Source of the DNA: Symbiodinium natans
Taxonomy: Eukaryota; Sar; Dinophyceae; Suessiales; Symbiodiniaceae
Reading direction: 5' to 3'
DNA: 64,000 nucleotides
Assembly (NCBI GenBank): GCA_905221605.1
Contig: CAJNDS010002238.1
Span: 124,001 to 188,000 of the forward strand
Part shown: positions 1-10,608 of the stretch, piece by piece
Numbering within the stretch: the stretch's first letter is position 1
Layout of the letters: the number at the start of each line of letters is the position of its first letter
Position numbers and translations under genes: made by a program
Notes under the pieces: model-generated
Database searches by the model: none
What the model was told of the DNA's origin: nothing
The model's input: only the letters and a program-made list of their open reading frames with translations

Positions 1-960
1 GCGCATATAGGGATTGAGGGTTTGGGATGAGTTTGAGAGCAGAAAACTGGCCCTGGCCCCGATCAACCCCCCCTGAGGCTTGGTGCCTTGATATCCAGCT
101 CGAAGGCATGCGACTCCTGTGCAAGGTCTGACCCTAAAACATGTTTTGCAACGGCCTGCCGCTTTGCACCCTCACCCTGCACCCTACACCCTGGACTCTT
201 ACAGCGGGGGCGACCCTCGACCTCGCCCTAGGCCCTGCAGGGGGCCTCGAACGCAATTTCTTGAGCAACTGGCCCCGAAGGCCTCCCGTCTGAAACTCTC
301 CTTTCCTCCAGACCACTCATCAGTCTCTCATCCATCAAAAGATGAGACTCCAGGGCAGACCCCAGGAGCCAAGAAAAGACCATGAGTCTAGGCCAGAAGG
401 GGCCCCCCACAATCCCCCCACACACCCCCCACCGAGGTGGCAGTCGGGGCGCAGCCATGTGCGAAGCCACTCTCTACATCCTGCACAGTTCTGCGCCAAA
501 TCACAGCAAGCCCCACACGTTGCGCCCAGAAAACTTCGATGGAAACCCAAGGTCGGATCAGCTTCTGACCAACGAGCCTCCCTTGGAACACATGTCCAGC
601 AGTTGTCTGAGACGAAAGGGTCGACATCAAGGGCTCTTAGCGTTTAGATGCGTTTAGGGATCCTTCTTAACACTGAGGAACATACGAGCATGGAAACCCG
701 CAATAGAACCGATTACTTGGCACAGAAGGAGAAACCATTTCACTACTGGCTTTGCTGGGACGATGTTGTTAGGCTTACGGTCTCAGGCGAATCGTTCAGC
801 TTGGCAGCCTCGAAACCCCTAAATAGCAGAAGCCTAAACCTCGTAGAACACATTCGACGGCCCTCACCCCAGACCCTCCACCTCACATCCCACACCCCCA
901 GCTCCTCAACAGCCTTCAGCCCGAAACGTAAACTCGCCCCCCAAAGCCTCAACATCCCTT
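1..960. other. No supported gene
   Basis: GC-rich sequence with several short ORFs on both strands, none with recognisable domains or convincing protein composition. Two CCTAAAC-like scraps occur near 830-960. I see no promoter, RNA gene or mobile-element end that I can support. Confidence 0.4.
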
Positions 961-1150
961 AGGGTTTAGGGTTTAGGGTCTAAGGTCTAGGGTCTAGGGT
1001 TTGAACTGCCCCGAGAAACCCACCCAGTCGCCTCGTCGAAGCGCAGCGGCACGCTGCGGAACTCGGCCCCCAAGCCGTGAGCCTCCGTTCGCACGCTTTG
1101 GGTCTAGGGCTTCGGGCTTTGGGTTGGTTTAGTTCAGGGTTTAGGGTTTG
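961..1150. repeat. Degenerate TTTAGGG array around an exon-like segment
   Basis: Imperfect TTTAGGG units lie at 961-1005 and again at about 1101-1148. Between them (roughly 1013-1100) the minus strand reads well as protein in one frame, containing AHGLGAEF and VPLRFDEATG. It is followed by a possible GT donor (ACTGG before GTGGGT). It may be a further exon of the minus-strand gene described at 5.8-8.1 kb, but its phase does not join cleanly to the exon-like block at 1612-2077, so I leave it as exon-like only. Confidence 0.4.
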
Positions 1151-1560
1151 TTTTCGCTCCTGCATAGCTGGCCGTACCGCAAGCAGGGTGTGATGGTAGG
1201 TTCGTTCTGTTAGGAAAAAGGAAAGGGCGGATCCATCGCAGACCCTGCTTTACTGTGGAGAAAGAGCACCCTCGCCTCCCTCCCCCAGGCTCAAATCCCT
1301 TCAGGGTCGTCATCCCTCTCCCCTGCTCATCATCGCCTTAAGGTTCAAAAGGCAAGAAACCCAAAACAGTAGCCCTCAGGTGTTGCAGGGAGGCGAGCAC
1401 TCAGTGCACTACGCGTCAGCCTGCCATTCTACACCTAGCACACACAAGGCCCCCCCTGCCCAAACGGTGACCTGAAGGCAGTGCGTACACTGCTTTCAGT
1501 CGGCTGGTGCATGCACGAGCCCTAAAATCCTAAAGGCATCCCACTTCTACGCTGCACAAA
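1151..1560. other. No supported gene
   Basis: Unique-looking sequence without a domain or a persuasive ORF. It could be intron of the minus-strand gene if the exon-like blocks at about 1.0 kb and 1.6-2.1 kb belong together. That is inference only. Confidence 0.3.
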
Positions 1561-1611
1561 ATCATGGGAAAGCTGTCAGCCAGGGCCACTGATGGCTAAG
1601 CCGGGCATCAC

Positions 1612-2077
1612 CTGGCAAGTCGGAGCATGAGCTCCTCAGCTCCGGCAAGTCCAAGGAGGCATAAGCCCTGCGCATCATGCCCTCCTGCAACACCAGTTGC
1701 TCGTAAACCCTCAGCCAGAGGTGCTCCAGTTCCTTCTGCTCTTCGTCATTGAGGCCTTCGGTTTCGATCTCGGGCCGCGCGGCTTCTGTCGCCGCGAAGT
1801 GCCCAAACTTCGGCGCAAGCCCTTTCACGACCTTGCAGGCGTCGACGTACTTGTGCTCGTTCTTCAGGAAGAGGATAAACTTGCCCTTGGCAGGGCGCTC
1901 CTTCCTGTTGCTCCAGCCTGGCAAGTTTGCCACCTCTTTCTCCACCTTCACGATCTTGCTTTGGATGAACGTCTTGTAGGCCTGCGCGGCGGCTACGTCG
2001 TACTCTGCGCCGGATTCTTCGGCGGCTTTTAGCAGCTTCGTCCCTGGCCCCACCGGAAGCCTGCAAGGCGGGGGCCT
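1612..2077 (-). CDS. Exon-like coding block, unknown protein
   Basis: An open minus-strand frame of about 155 codons has clear protein-like composition: alternating charged and hydrophobic residues with segments such as AYKTFIQSKIVKVEKEV, KGKFILFLKNEHKYVDA and LNDEEQKELEHLWLRVYEQL. I do not recognise the family. There is no in-frame ATG near its 5' end, so it is an internal exon or a 5'-truncated retrocopy. A GT donor (CCAG before GTGATG) follows at 1611. The 5' side has AG acceptors at 2078-2079, and a spliced-leader-like 17-mer about 25 bp further upstream, then a TTTAGGG array. Its start is in phase 0, which fits the phase-0 end of the exon at 5830-5927, so it could be exon 4 of that gene across a 3.75-kb intron. 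Confidence 0.5.
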
Positions 2078-2102
2078 CTTGAAACTCCGCTGGCTTGCCC
2101 AA

Positions 2103-2119
2103 CTTGAGCCAAAATGGCT
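2103..2119 (-). other. Relic dinoflagellate spliced leader, copy 1
   Basis: On the minus strand this reads AGCCATTTTGGCTCAAG, identical to the last 17 nt of the 22-nt dinoflagellate spliced leader (known consensus, recalled). It stands directly upstream of the minus-strand exon-like block at 1612-2077. The leader's first five bases are replaced by telomere-like sequence. A chance match of 17 nt in 64 kb is very unlikely. In dinoflagellates such relics mark trans-spliced mRNAs that were copied back into the genome. Confidence 0.75.
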
Positions 2120-2280
2120 TTAGGGTTTAGGGTTTAGGGTTTAGGGTTTAGGGTTTAGGGTTTAGGGTTTAGGGTTTAGGGTTTAGGGTTTAGGGGCTTG
2201 AGCCAAAACGGCTTTGGGGTTTAGGGTTTAGGGTTTAGGGTTTAGGGTTTAAGGGATTTTTTGGGGTTTAGGGTTTAGGG
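2119..2280 (+). repeat. Interstitial TTTAGGG array
   Basis: The longest clean telomere-type array in the window: about eleven perfect TTTAGGG units from 2119 to 2195. The second spliced-leader relic follows, then about five more units up to about 2280 with small interruptions. It is far from a clear chromosome end in this window, so it is interstitial or a subtelomeric insertion. Confidence 0.9.
2197..2213 (-). other. Relic spliced leader, copy 2
   Basis: Minus strand reads AGCCGTTTTGGCTCAAG, differing by one base from copy 1. It is truncated at the same 5' point and is separated from copy 1 by about 77 bp of TTTAGGG repeat. Successive relics are expected when an mRNA is trans-spliced, retroposed and trans-spliced again. 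The telomeric spacer is not part of that standard model. Confidence 0.65.
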
Positions 2281-3143
2281 ATCCGGGCAAGGCTTTGGGG
2301 AGGCCTGACAAGGCCTGAAAGGATAAGGCGCTCTCCACGCTCAGGCGTTAAAAAAAGAAAAAGGGCGCCTCGACAGAACCTCTGTTGAGGTGGTTCCGGG
2401 GTTAGGGCGTTCGAGCATTTGTTTTGCATTCTTTGCGCGGATCTGCTGCATCTACCAATGGTTTAGGGCCTCGGGGTTTCAGGGCTTCGGGTTTAAGGTG
2501 CCCAGAACCCTAAGCTGCCTGTGACCGGTAGAGCTCGAAGAAAGGCTCGAGCGCCACGATCCTCAGAAAAGGGTCTTGAAATTGACCAGAGACGAACAGC
2601 TCACTTTCCGAGCCCAGCGGGGGGTTGATTTAAATATGGACCCCGTTTAGGGGCCCCGAAAACCCTGAACAATAAGGAGTAGACTATCATGGAAAGCAAA
2701 CACAGCACACAATTTGATCGATCTGGGAGCCTTTTCTGCAACAACGCTCCAACGGATCCGAATTACATGGCCTAGGGTTTTGGGCTTGGGTTTCATCATG
2801 GGATGTCATAGGCTTCTGTTTAGACGTGACACGCGTGCGCTTCTGCGCACTTGGCGCGTTCCCTGTCCTTTCGGGGTGGCCTACCTGACCTGTGGCTGAC
2901 CTGCATTGCAGGGCCGGCGAAAGGACCCCAATTACACTTGCTTACGATTCGCCAACACAACCGAGCCACCCCAAGACAACGTTCCTGCATCTGTCGCTGC
3001 CCGAGATACACGCAAGGCGTGCGCAAACAAGGGCAAGCCCCCTCAGAACAAGATCAACGACGCGCTCGTGTGCCAGCATCCCCTCGGGTGTGCACTTGCA
3101 TGAGTCGTATGTTGCCCTTTGTACCCTTTGTACTTTGTATGCT
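2281..3143. other. No supported gene
   Basis: Mixed sequence with scattered TTTAGGG scraps and several short ORFs in both directions. Nothing recognisable was found. If the exon-like block at 1612-2077 joins the exon at 5830-5927, this whole stretch is intron. Confidence 0.35.
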
Positions 3144-3199
3144 GTATGTTGTACGTTGTTCGTTGTGCGTTGTATGTTGTAGGTTGTCTGTTGTATGTT
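3144..3199 (+). repeat. Eight heptamers of the form GTNNGTT
   Basis: Eight consecutive 7-bp units (GTATGTT, GTACGTT, GTTCGTT, GTGCGTT, GTATGTT, GTAGGTT, GTCTGTT, GTATGTT). The third and fourth positions vary freely while the other five are fixed. A tandem repeat with two degenerate internal positions is unusual. I assign no function. Confidence 0.85.
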
Positions 3200-3591
3200 G
3201 CTTGTGGGAACTAGCAGGAGCGTCGTGGCAGTAGTAGTCGTCGTGGTGATCGTTGTTGTAGCAGAGGGCCCTCCAGCCCCCAACCCAAAAGAAAGCCCAC
3301 AGACACGGCCCTCTCTTGGCACAACCCCAAGGCCCAACACACTGCCCACCACACAAGCAACCCACCTCAAAACCCCGAACCCCTTTCAGCCCCGAGTGAA
3401 GAACACTCTGATCTACACCCAAGGCACTCTGTTGCCTCGGGAGATCGCGACAGCGCTGCCTGTTTATGATGAGGCTTCTCCACGTTTTGGAGGAAGTGCT
3501 TGGAAACTGGGGCTTTGGTGTTGGTGCGCGGGGATCAAGAAAGTTTTGCGATTTTGGATTGCAGCGCTAGAGGCCAACTGCTTGTGAGCTT

Positions 3592-4254
3592 GTGTTTATT
3601 GCAGGGACAGCACAGCAAGCTGCAGACCGCCTGCATCGCCAGGAACAGGGCGTTGGTAGCACCCACAGTGACAGCAACCTCCAAAAGGAGAACATACGGG
3701 GCGTGGACTCTGTGCCGAAAAGCGCCGGCAAGCGGAAATCATCTCTTCAGAGACTCCAAAAAGCCTTCGAACGGACCGTTCAAGGCATAATCACAGGGAA
3801 CCCCGGAGTTTGTAAGGATCCTTGCTTTCGAGTTGTACCCCGTCCCGACTGTTCGGCGCCTCCTTCAGGGCGTCCAGAGGCCGTCCGAGGTGGCCGCTGT
3901 AGCGCTCGGCAAGGACCTCTCACTGGTTCGACGTTCTTATCGCGGTTGGGGGAACTAGTAGGGCTCGTCGGGATGAGCAGACGGGGCTTGGGCTGGGCTT
4001 CAAGCCGGGAAGATCTCGGAGCTTCCGCGCCGCATTGCAAACAACGATTTGGGGGCAGCATGTACGGCTTACCCAAGGCTGATGCGGCGTGGAGGATTGG
4101 CATAAATTGGAAGACTTGGCAGCCCAATCCAAGCTTGGGGACATTGAAACCTTCAAGGATCGCTTGCGGGCATAGTTCACAAGCCTCTTGGCCGAGCAGG
4201 GAGGTTGACAAGGTGCGCCGCTTGCTTGAGCTGCAGTTGTCTCGAGTCTTATAA
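3592..4254 (+). pseudogene. Decayed or split plus-strand coding region
   Basis: Several plus-strand pieces read like protein but in different frames: GTAQQAADRLHRQEQ and KSSLQRLQKAFERTVQGI near 3605-3780, ELYPVPTVRRLLQGVQRP and EVAAVALGKDLSLVRRSYRG near 3830-3950, and LAAQSKLGDIETFKDRLRA followed by FTSLLAEQG near 4115-4195, with a stop between them. Frame changes and stops show either introns I cannot place or a broken gene. The family is unknown. It lies, in opposite orientation, within the candidate third intron of the minus-strand gene at 1.6-8.1 kb. Confidence 0.35.
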
Positions 4255-5702
4255 AGCGTGGTGGGGGCGCTCGGACGCTTGGGCAACTTCATGCTCGCAC
4301 GGCCGTATGTGCCTCAACCCTGAACCATGTGGCGGTGGCAAACACACCCCTCTAAACCCTAAACCCTAAACCCTCTGATCCCACATAAACCACGTCGTGC
4401 GCACGAGGCAACTGAAACTTTGAAGCCTGAACTTACCACATACCTCATGCTAAGCGAGCCCTGAAGGGTAAACCCCAAACCCTCTCACCTCCACGAGAGG
4501 CACGTGCCCAGCTGTCCTGGCTTTGAGGTCGAGGCTCAAGATCGGCCCACACAAAGTTTAGGGCTTAGGGTTTCCAAGAAAAAAGGGTCCAGCAGAAACA
4601 TACTCCACGAGTCAAAGGACGGGCAAAGGCACTTTTCACTTGACAGGTCCTATGCCCCTTGGCACGCTGGACACGTTATGCGAGGTCGCAATACCCGTTG
4701 TACCATGACTCATCATATCAAGAACCCCCATGTATGTGCATTCCGTACAGTGCGCGTCAGCAGGTCCGACCGGACCTTCCCCGCCCAAAGCACCCAGTAC
4801 TCCTTCATGCAAGACTAGCCCTTGGTGCAGAATTCGAAGCCTGGATAGTTTAAGGGGCACTCCTTCATTCATCCCTATAAGCAGCTTCATGGCAAAAACC
4901 CTCTACAATGAAAGCCTGAAGGTGGTCCTGGTGTACTGATGGCGTGTGCGAACCTTGCCTTTGCCTGTGCCATCCAGCTCGTCGCGAAGGGCCTTTGTGG
5001 TGAGTGTTTCGTAGTGCTCAGGGTTTTAGGGTTGGAGATTTAGGTGCGTTTTGCAGCTTCCGGGATTAAGGCGTTTGGACAAACCACTCAACGGGAAAAG
5101 CTGCAGGAGAGTTTGGGATTGTGGGCTTAGTTTCGTATTTGTGTTGGTGCTAAAAGCCCTGACCCGTCTGCCTGCACCACGAAGTCCGGTGGGTCGTAGT
5201 TTGGGAAGCCCTGCCCCAAATCCACGCAGGAGTCGCCAAGCATCCTTGCATAGGAGATGGAAGTGGGTCATGTGGCATGTCCAATGAGGTTCCGCCCGAC
5301 AGTAAACCCAAAACCCCTAAACTCCACATCTCAGAACGGATTCAACGCACCCTCAACCCTAAACCCTAAACCCTAAACCTTAGGTCAGCAGCCTCGCCAG
5401 TCCACTGAACTCGCCGAAGACACTCTTCGTCTGGGCACCTGCTCTCTTTGCCGCTTGAACCCTCTGAAACCCAAGCGCCTGTCAGACACCCTCATGATTC
5501 CCTAAAACCATTCATCACGAACTGGAAGCCCCAAATGCCTTCCTAAACCTTAAGCCTGAACCACCGCCAATGACATCTACAAATCCTACCAACCCCCCAC
5601 TTCCCTCTACAACCCTGCAAGCCCTAAACCATGGCCTTCCAACAATGCTGGCCTTGGGGATTCTGAGCTCCAACCCCTTCGGTAGCTTTCTTTCAGTATC
5701 CC
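4255..5702. repeat. Intergenic or intronic sequence with CCCTAAA scraps
   Basis: Short CCCTAAA arrays at 4343-4375 and 5355-5378, plus single units elsewhere. No convincing ORF. The orientation is CCCTAAA on the plus strand, opposite to the arrays at 2.1 kb and 5.9 kb. Confidence 0.5.
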
Positions 5703-5820
5703 TCAATCCCTCCCTAAACCCTAAACCCGAAACCCCAAACCCCAAACCCTAAACCCTAAACCCTAAACAAACCCTAAACCCGAAATCCCTAAACCCTAAA
5801 CCCTAAACCCTAAATGCCCT
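5703..5820 (-). repeat. CCCTAAA array just left of an exon
   Basis: Perfect and near-perfect CCCTAAA units (TTTAGGG on the minus strand) up to ten bases left of the exon at 5830-5927. In gene orientation it lies immediately after the GT donor of that exon, at the 5' end of the following intron. Confidence 0.85.
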
Positions 5821-5829
5821 GAAACCTAC

Positions 5830-8124
5830 AAGGGACGTCCCGGTGCCTGTGCGCTTGACCTCGGGGTCCGGGGACTCCACCGGCTCGTCGTCCTCGGCAA
5901 GGGAAGCCTCGGGCTGGCCGACCTCGGCTTGGCGGGTTTAGGGTTTGGGGTTTAGGGTTTGGGGTTTGGGGTTTAGGGTTTAGGGTTTCGGGTTTCGGGT
6001 TTAGGGTTCAGGGTTTCGGGTTTAGGCTTAGAGCTTGAAGTTTAGGGAAGCCAGTACCCGGATCCCCTGCAAACGATTCGCGTAGAGCCGGCCGTGCGGG
6101 GTATCTCTCTGATCTAACAGATATAACATCGTCCTTGCACGACTTAGGGTGCCAATAAACATGGCTTTCCGAAATTCGCCTCGGCTTCCTGCCGAGAAGC
6201 GTCTGGAACAAGCAGACCCGGATCGGGCCTCCTTCCCCCTAACCCAACCCTTCCCCCCATGCCGAATTTTCTGACGCCACCCCCCCCCCGCCCTGTGGGA
6301 CCCCCCCCAATCCCTTGGAGGATCTGCAAACCGACGCCGTGGAGGGTCCTGCCTTTCGGTGGCTCCTACACGGGAAATTCCTCAAAACCCCCCCACCCCC
6401 CACCCCCCCCCCCCCCCCCCCCCACCCCCCCCCCCCCTCCCACCCCCCGCCCACCCCCACCCCCCCCCCCAACCCCCCCCACCTCCCCCCCCCACCCCCC
6501 CTTTACCCCTCTGCCCTTCCTCCCTTTTTTTGCGAAACCCTCTTTCCTCCTTTCTGGGGCCGGCCCGGCTGCCGAGGCGGCGCGCGCAAGCGTTTACAAT
6601 TAAATTAGGGGCACCTGATTCGTCTAAATTGAGGACCCCTCATTTTCGTAAGCCCCCAAATGGAATTCAGACCATGTCACAGGGGCTGAGGGCTTCAACA
6701 GTGCTAAACTCGGAAGCCCCACTGAAGTTCCAGCCCTTTGAACCTTTTTGAGTGTGGACGCGAACCGCACACACGCAGCCGAGACGAATCCTTCAGATGC
6801 ATCGGGAAAGTAAGGATCCTACGATGATCAAAGGATACAACCTCAGAGTATTAGAGGGAATGTAACAATGTAGGGATCCGGAATAACCCTAAACCCTTTT
6901 TTACGGCTAGGACTGCTGCACTGCCTGCCAGGGACGAGAACCATGCCATTCGAGAGCGAGCTTCGCGGACTCACCCTAAACCCTAAACCCTAAACCATGG
7001 GCCCCGGCAAGCTTTGTCGCCACGCGGATCAGCTCACGGGCAGCGCTGTCCACGTCGCCATCTACGGAAAGGATGGTCGAATCCCACTGGAAGGATCCAT
7101 ACTCCTGGCGAAGGCTGAATTCGTTCAGAGGGTTTAGGGTTTAGGGTTTCGGGTTTAGGGTTCAGGGTTTAGGGAATAGGTTTGGGGTTTAGGATTGGCC
7201 TAGGACCAGATGTCTAGGGCTAGGAATTGGCATCGAGGGAGTTCCTCACGGCACCATCAGCACTGCCTCACCCTTTCAGTGCAGGCACAATCAATGCGCA
7301 GGCGAAGGGGGGACCCAATACGATAGGACGACCCACCCCCACATGTTCTGCACGAGGGACACTGAGAAAGAGATCCCGAGTCTTAAAGCAACGATCTCGC
7401 AGAGAGAGGCTTTGCGGCCCAGAGCGATTAAAGCACGAGCTGCCGAAGACGCATCTTGGTAGACGGTAATAGCAGTACATAGCAATACACAGCTAGAAAA
7501 ATTCTGGAACTGCGATGCCAGGTTCTACGGGATGCCACGGGTATGATTCCTGGATAGGAGACCCCTGCCCTGGCAAGCCTGGACAGCTTTCTTCCACGGC
7601 CCTGGCGCATGTTCAAAGGGATCCGAGGTTGCCAGAGGGCACGCCACAGGGTGCCTGAGGGTCTCGAATCTGAATCCCACAGCTCTGCTTCGAGTGGGAT
7701 GGTGAGACGCTCTACGAGATTTTGGGGGCTGAAGGCTTCAAGGGTTGCTTCACTCGCGCCGCCGAGCGAACTGGCCCCTGTCGTACTGCCGCTCCAGGAG
7801 CTCCGCGTGCTGGGCATTCTGGCGCGCAAAGGCCTCGTAGCGCTGCTTCGAGGCCTCGTAGCTCCGGTTGAAGCTCAGGGGAAGAACCACGAAGAAGGTC
7901 GCCATCCCTGCCAGAACGGCACCGGCTAGGTAGGGCGCTAGGTGCTGCAGGCTGCGGTTCGCACCTCGCTTCGGAGCACCATAGCAGTGGGCGTACTTGT
8001 TGGCCTTGAGCCGGTAGAGGGTCGGGGCCTCGCCCTCAAAGAGCGTCTTCTGAATGAAGCCGTGGGCTCTCTTCACGGCTTTCCAAGGTGCTTGGACGGC
8101 ACGCCAGGCTTGCAACTTCGACAT
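5830..8124 (-). CDS. Split gene for a single-pass membrane protein, unknown family
   Basis: Three minus-strand exons join in phase: 7754-8124, 6996-7114 and 5830-5927. The first starts at ATG 8124 and ends two bases into a codon with a GT donor. The second begins after an AG at 7115-7116 with the one base needed, and ends one base into a codon with donor GTTTAG. The third begins with the two bases needed and ends in phase 0 with donor GTAGGT. The protein has a basic N-terminus (MSKLQAWRAV), a hydrophobic segment at about residues 62-84 (LAGAVLAGMATFFVVLPLSF), a charged helical stretch, a segment with WDSTILSVDGDVDSAAREL, then an acidic region (EASLAEDDEPVESPDPEV). This suggests an organelle or endomembrane anchor protein, but the family is not recognised. 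More exons may precede 8124 and follow 5830 (candidate 1612-2077). Confidence 0.6.
5934..6028 (+). repeat. TTTAGGG array at the 3' end of an intron
   Basis: TTTAGGG, TTTGGGG and TTTCGGG units start seven bases right of the exon at 5830-5927. In gene (minus) orientation they form the last part of the intron before its AG acceptor. The intron's other end (6974-6995) is the same repeat inverted. Confidence 0.85.
6276..6505 (+). repeat. Poly-C rich tract
   Basis: Runs of 6-18 C separated by single A or T bases, densest at 6391-6500. Very low complexity; the proline-rich ORFs that cross it are artefacts. It lies in the intron between the exons at 5830-5927 and 6996-7114. Assembly errors in run lengths are likely here. 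Confidence 0.9.
7129..7182 (+). repeat. TTTAGGG array beside the 6996-7114 exon
   Basis: Units of TTTAGGG/TTTCGGG lie about fifteen bases right of the exon at 6996-7114. In gene orientation they sit near the 3' end of the first intron, just before its AG acceptor. Left of the same exon, three CCCTAAA units (about 6974-6995) start the next intron. Confidence 0.85.
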
Positions 8125-8199
8125 TGCCTCAACTTTTTGAGTGAGTCCTTGAGCGGCGCGGCGCAAGTCCACAATTCCACGTTTGACGTGGGTGCATGT

Positions 8200-9884
8200 C
8201 TTAAGACGGTAAAATGCCGACTTTCGCCCAGAGGTATCCTGAGCCCTACACCTAGACCTGGACCCTATCCTCACAATCACCGGGACCCTGCACAAACTTT
8301 ATGTGGTGAAGCTGGTCCCTTGCAGAGACACCGAAGTCAACAAGCAAAAAAATCTTGCACTTCTTTTGGAGGGAAATTGGGGTCTTGGGGCCGTAGCTTT
8401 AGGTTGAGGCATCTGGGCTTCAGGCCCTGCGCATTCATCGGTGCCCTCCAAGCTTCTTCACACACACAGACGGGCCTTCATCTCCCTGCGCGCCGTCTCT
8501 AACCTCAGCTGACTTCACATCTGGGCCGGTGCTCGCAGGAGCCGAAACAAATACCAGTATATTACACTCAGAAACTGCCCGCAGTACCCACATTGCCTCT
8601 GGAATTGTTAGCCTTGCGCAAGATCAGTGAAGGACCTCGATTTTCGTTGAGGCCTGCTATATCCTTGTGCTAGAGGGCCTGAGCCGGAGGCACAGCCCTA
8701 AACCTTGAATGCTAAACCCTGAACCCCTCCCCCTTTTGGGGATGTTGGGGGCTTTTCGACTGGGACACTACTAGGTCGAGACTATCTCAACATCCTTTTC
8801 TTGCAACAAGGCCTCACTCACTAGTGCCAAGCATCATCGGAACCCCGAACCCGAAACCCCTCAACACCCGAACGACCTAATGCCCTACAACTCGACGCCC
8901 GAGCCCGAAGCCCTCGACTCAACATTTTGGGCCGCGGCACCTGAGACCGCAACCGGACCGCACTTGCCCATCTAAGCCTTTAAGCTTGCACCCAGGTGCC
9001 GAGTCTGCAGCTCTTCTTCGTCCCCTGTCCCTGGCCAAGCTTCGGCTTTCAGGACTTCTTCAGGTGCCACACACACATCCAATGCCCCATATTATATTGA
9101 AAGTTAGGGCCGATGCCTGGGATGTTGCACAATGCTGCCATTTTTCTGGGACCTTGTGCCAAACACTGATGCCTCTGAACTTGCTGCCAGCGAAGCCCTA
9201 CACTTTTTCTTGCAGCTGGGACTCAGCCCAACCTAAAATCCTTAACCCCAAATCCCGAACGATAAACTCACGAAATCCCAAACCCAATGCCTTAACGCCC
9301 AATAACGCTCGCACCTCTCTTGGGTAGGTGGGTGCAATCGGGATTGTAAACCCGTGATACCCATACCTAACCACTCCCCTCCTTCCTCCCACCGATGCTT
9401 CAAGGGGGCCTATCTCGACAAGCTTCTGGATATTTCAGGCTTTTAGGACGAAAGCCACATGACATTGTCAAACAGTTGTTTTCACGCAACTCGCATGTGT
9501 GGACGGGCATGTCTGCAGATCAGCTGCCACCCCAAACCCCTATGAACCCAAACCCAAGGGACCGGAGCCCCGGAAAGGCCCTGAAAGCAGCTGGAATTTG
9601 GGGCTTCTGAACTTATGGCTTAGGATCTGGGATTAAGGTTCAGGGAACCGGAATCTTTAACCCAAACCCGAAGTCCTGTCGCAACAAGTGGAACCGCCAG
9701 AAAGCCCCCCACGCTGGAGCACGAGCGCGGAAGGAACACACGATCAATGGAACAGTGTACAGAATCCTTCCTGCCACTCATCCGTCATTACATCAAACCC
9801 AGAACCCCTTTTGAATCCTTCGCCCCCTGTTGGCCTAAGGTTTCACAGCCGTCCATGTGCCCTCATGAGCACTCGTGCAAATGC
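8200..9884. other. No supported gene
   Basis: Mixed sequence with scattered short CCTGAAC/CCCGAAC scraps related to CCCTAAA. Several ORFs of 60-190 codons are open on either strand but have no domain or persuasive composition. Upstream exons of the 5.8-8.1 kb gene could hide here. Confidence 0.35.
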
Positions 9885-10190
9885 CCTAAACCCTAAGCCC
9901 TAAGCCCTAAACCCTAAACCCTAAAGCCCTAAACCCTAAACCACAAACCACAAACCATAAACTCTTGATCTTCAACCCTCGGCCTCGGGCCCGGAGGCGC
10001 GCCTCGAGCCTTAGCAAGCGGCGCGTTTGGGGACTTCGGACGCCGGGTGTAGGGGTTTAGGGTTCAAGGTTTGTAGGGTTTAGGGTTTAGGGTTCAAGGT
10101 TTATAGGGTTTAGGGTTTAGGGTTCAAGATTTATAGGGTTAGGGTTTAGGGTTCAAGGTTTATAGGGTTCAGGGTTCAGGGTTTTGCCAC
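9885..10190. repeat. Inverted telomere-type arrays around a candidate exon
   Basis: CCCTAAA units at 9885-9950 and TTTAGGG units at about 10048-10190 face each other. The right array is also organised as roughly 34-35 bp units containing GGGTTCAAGGTTTATAGGG. Between them, 9977-10033 on the minus strand is a 57-bp candidate exon (AG before it, GTTGAA after it, reading PNAPLAKARGAPPGPRPR). The layout matches that of the two proven-looking exons at 5.8 and 7.0 kb. Confidence 0.6.
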
Positions 10191-10608
10191 CTGCCCAGCC
10201 GCCTCACAACCATACTGGGTTTAGGGTTGAGCCTTTTTGGCCGCCCGCCCAGCCCTCACATACACCGCCGAAAAAAAGGGCCTCTGCAAGGTTACTGTTA
10301 GTTTCTGTGTCGCGGGTAGGGTTTCTCTCTCTCTCTCTCTCTCTTAGGCTTTGGGATATGAGGTTTCTATACTGAACTTGGCACCCTAGCAGAATTCAAA
10401 ATCTTGGCTGTAGCGACCAAAAATGGTCATAACGATTTCCAAATACCCCTGAGGTTTGGGGGGGGTTGGCGTCTCACCCTACACCGCGGGACACTTCTTG
10501 AGACGGGCCCGAGGAGCGTTGCCAGGCCGCCTTCCGGGAGAACCTCTCTGGGCCATGCCGGGGGCTCTGAGGTTCTTTCTTGGGAAGGTTTTTTTTCCCT
10601 CTGATACT
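10191..10608. other. No supported gene; short CT run
   Basis: A (CT)n run of about 22 bp lies at 10323-10345. The rest has no coding signal I can support. Confidence 0.5.

Noticed and set aside
2119-2280. True chromosome end
   Set aside because: Arrays of both orientations are scattered through the window, with unique sequence on both sides, so they are interstitial.
6239-6751. Proline- or glycine-rich ORFs
   Set aside because: They are translations of the poly-C tract.
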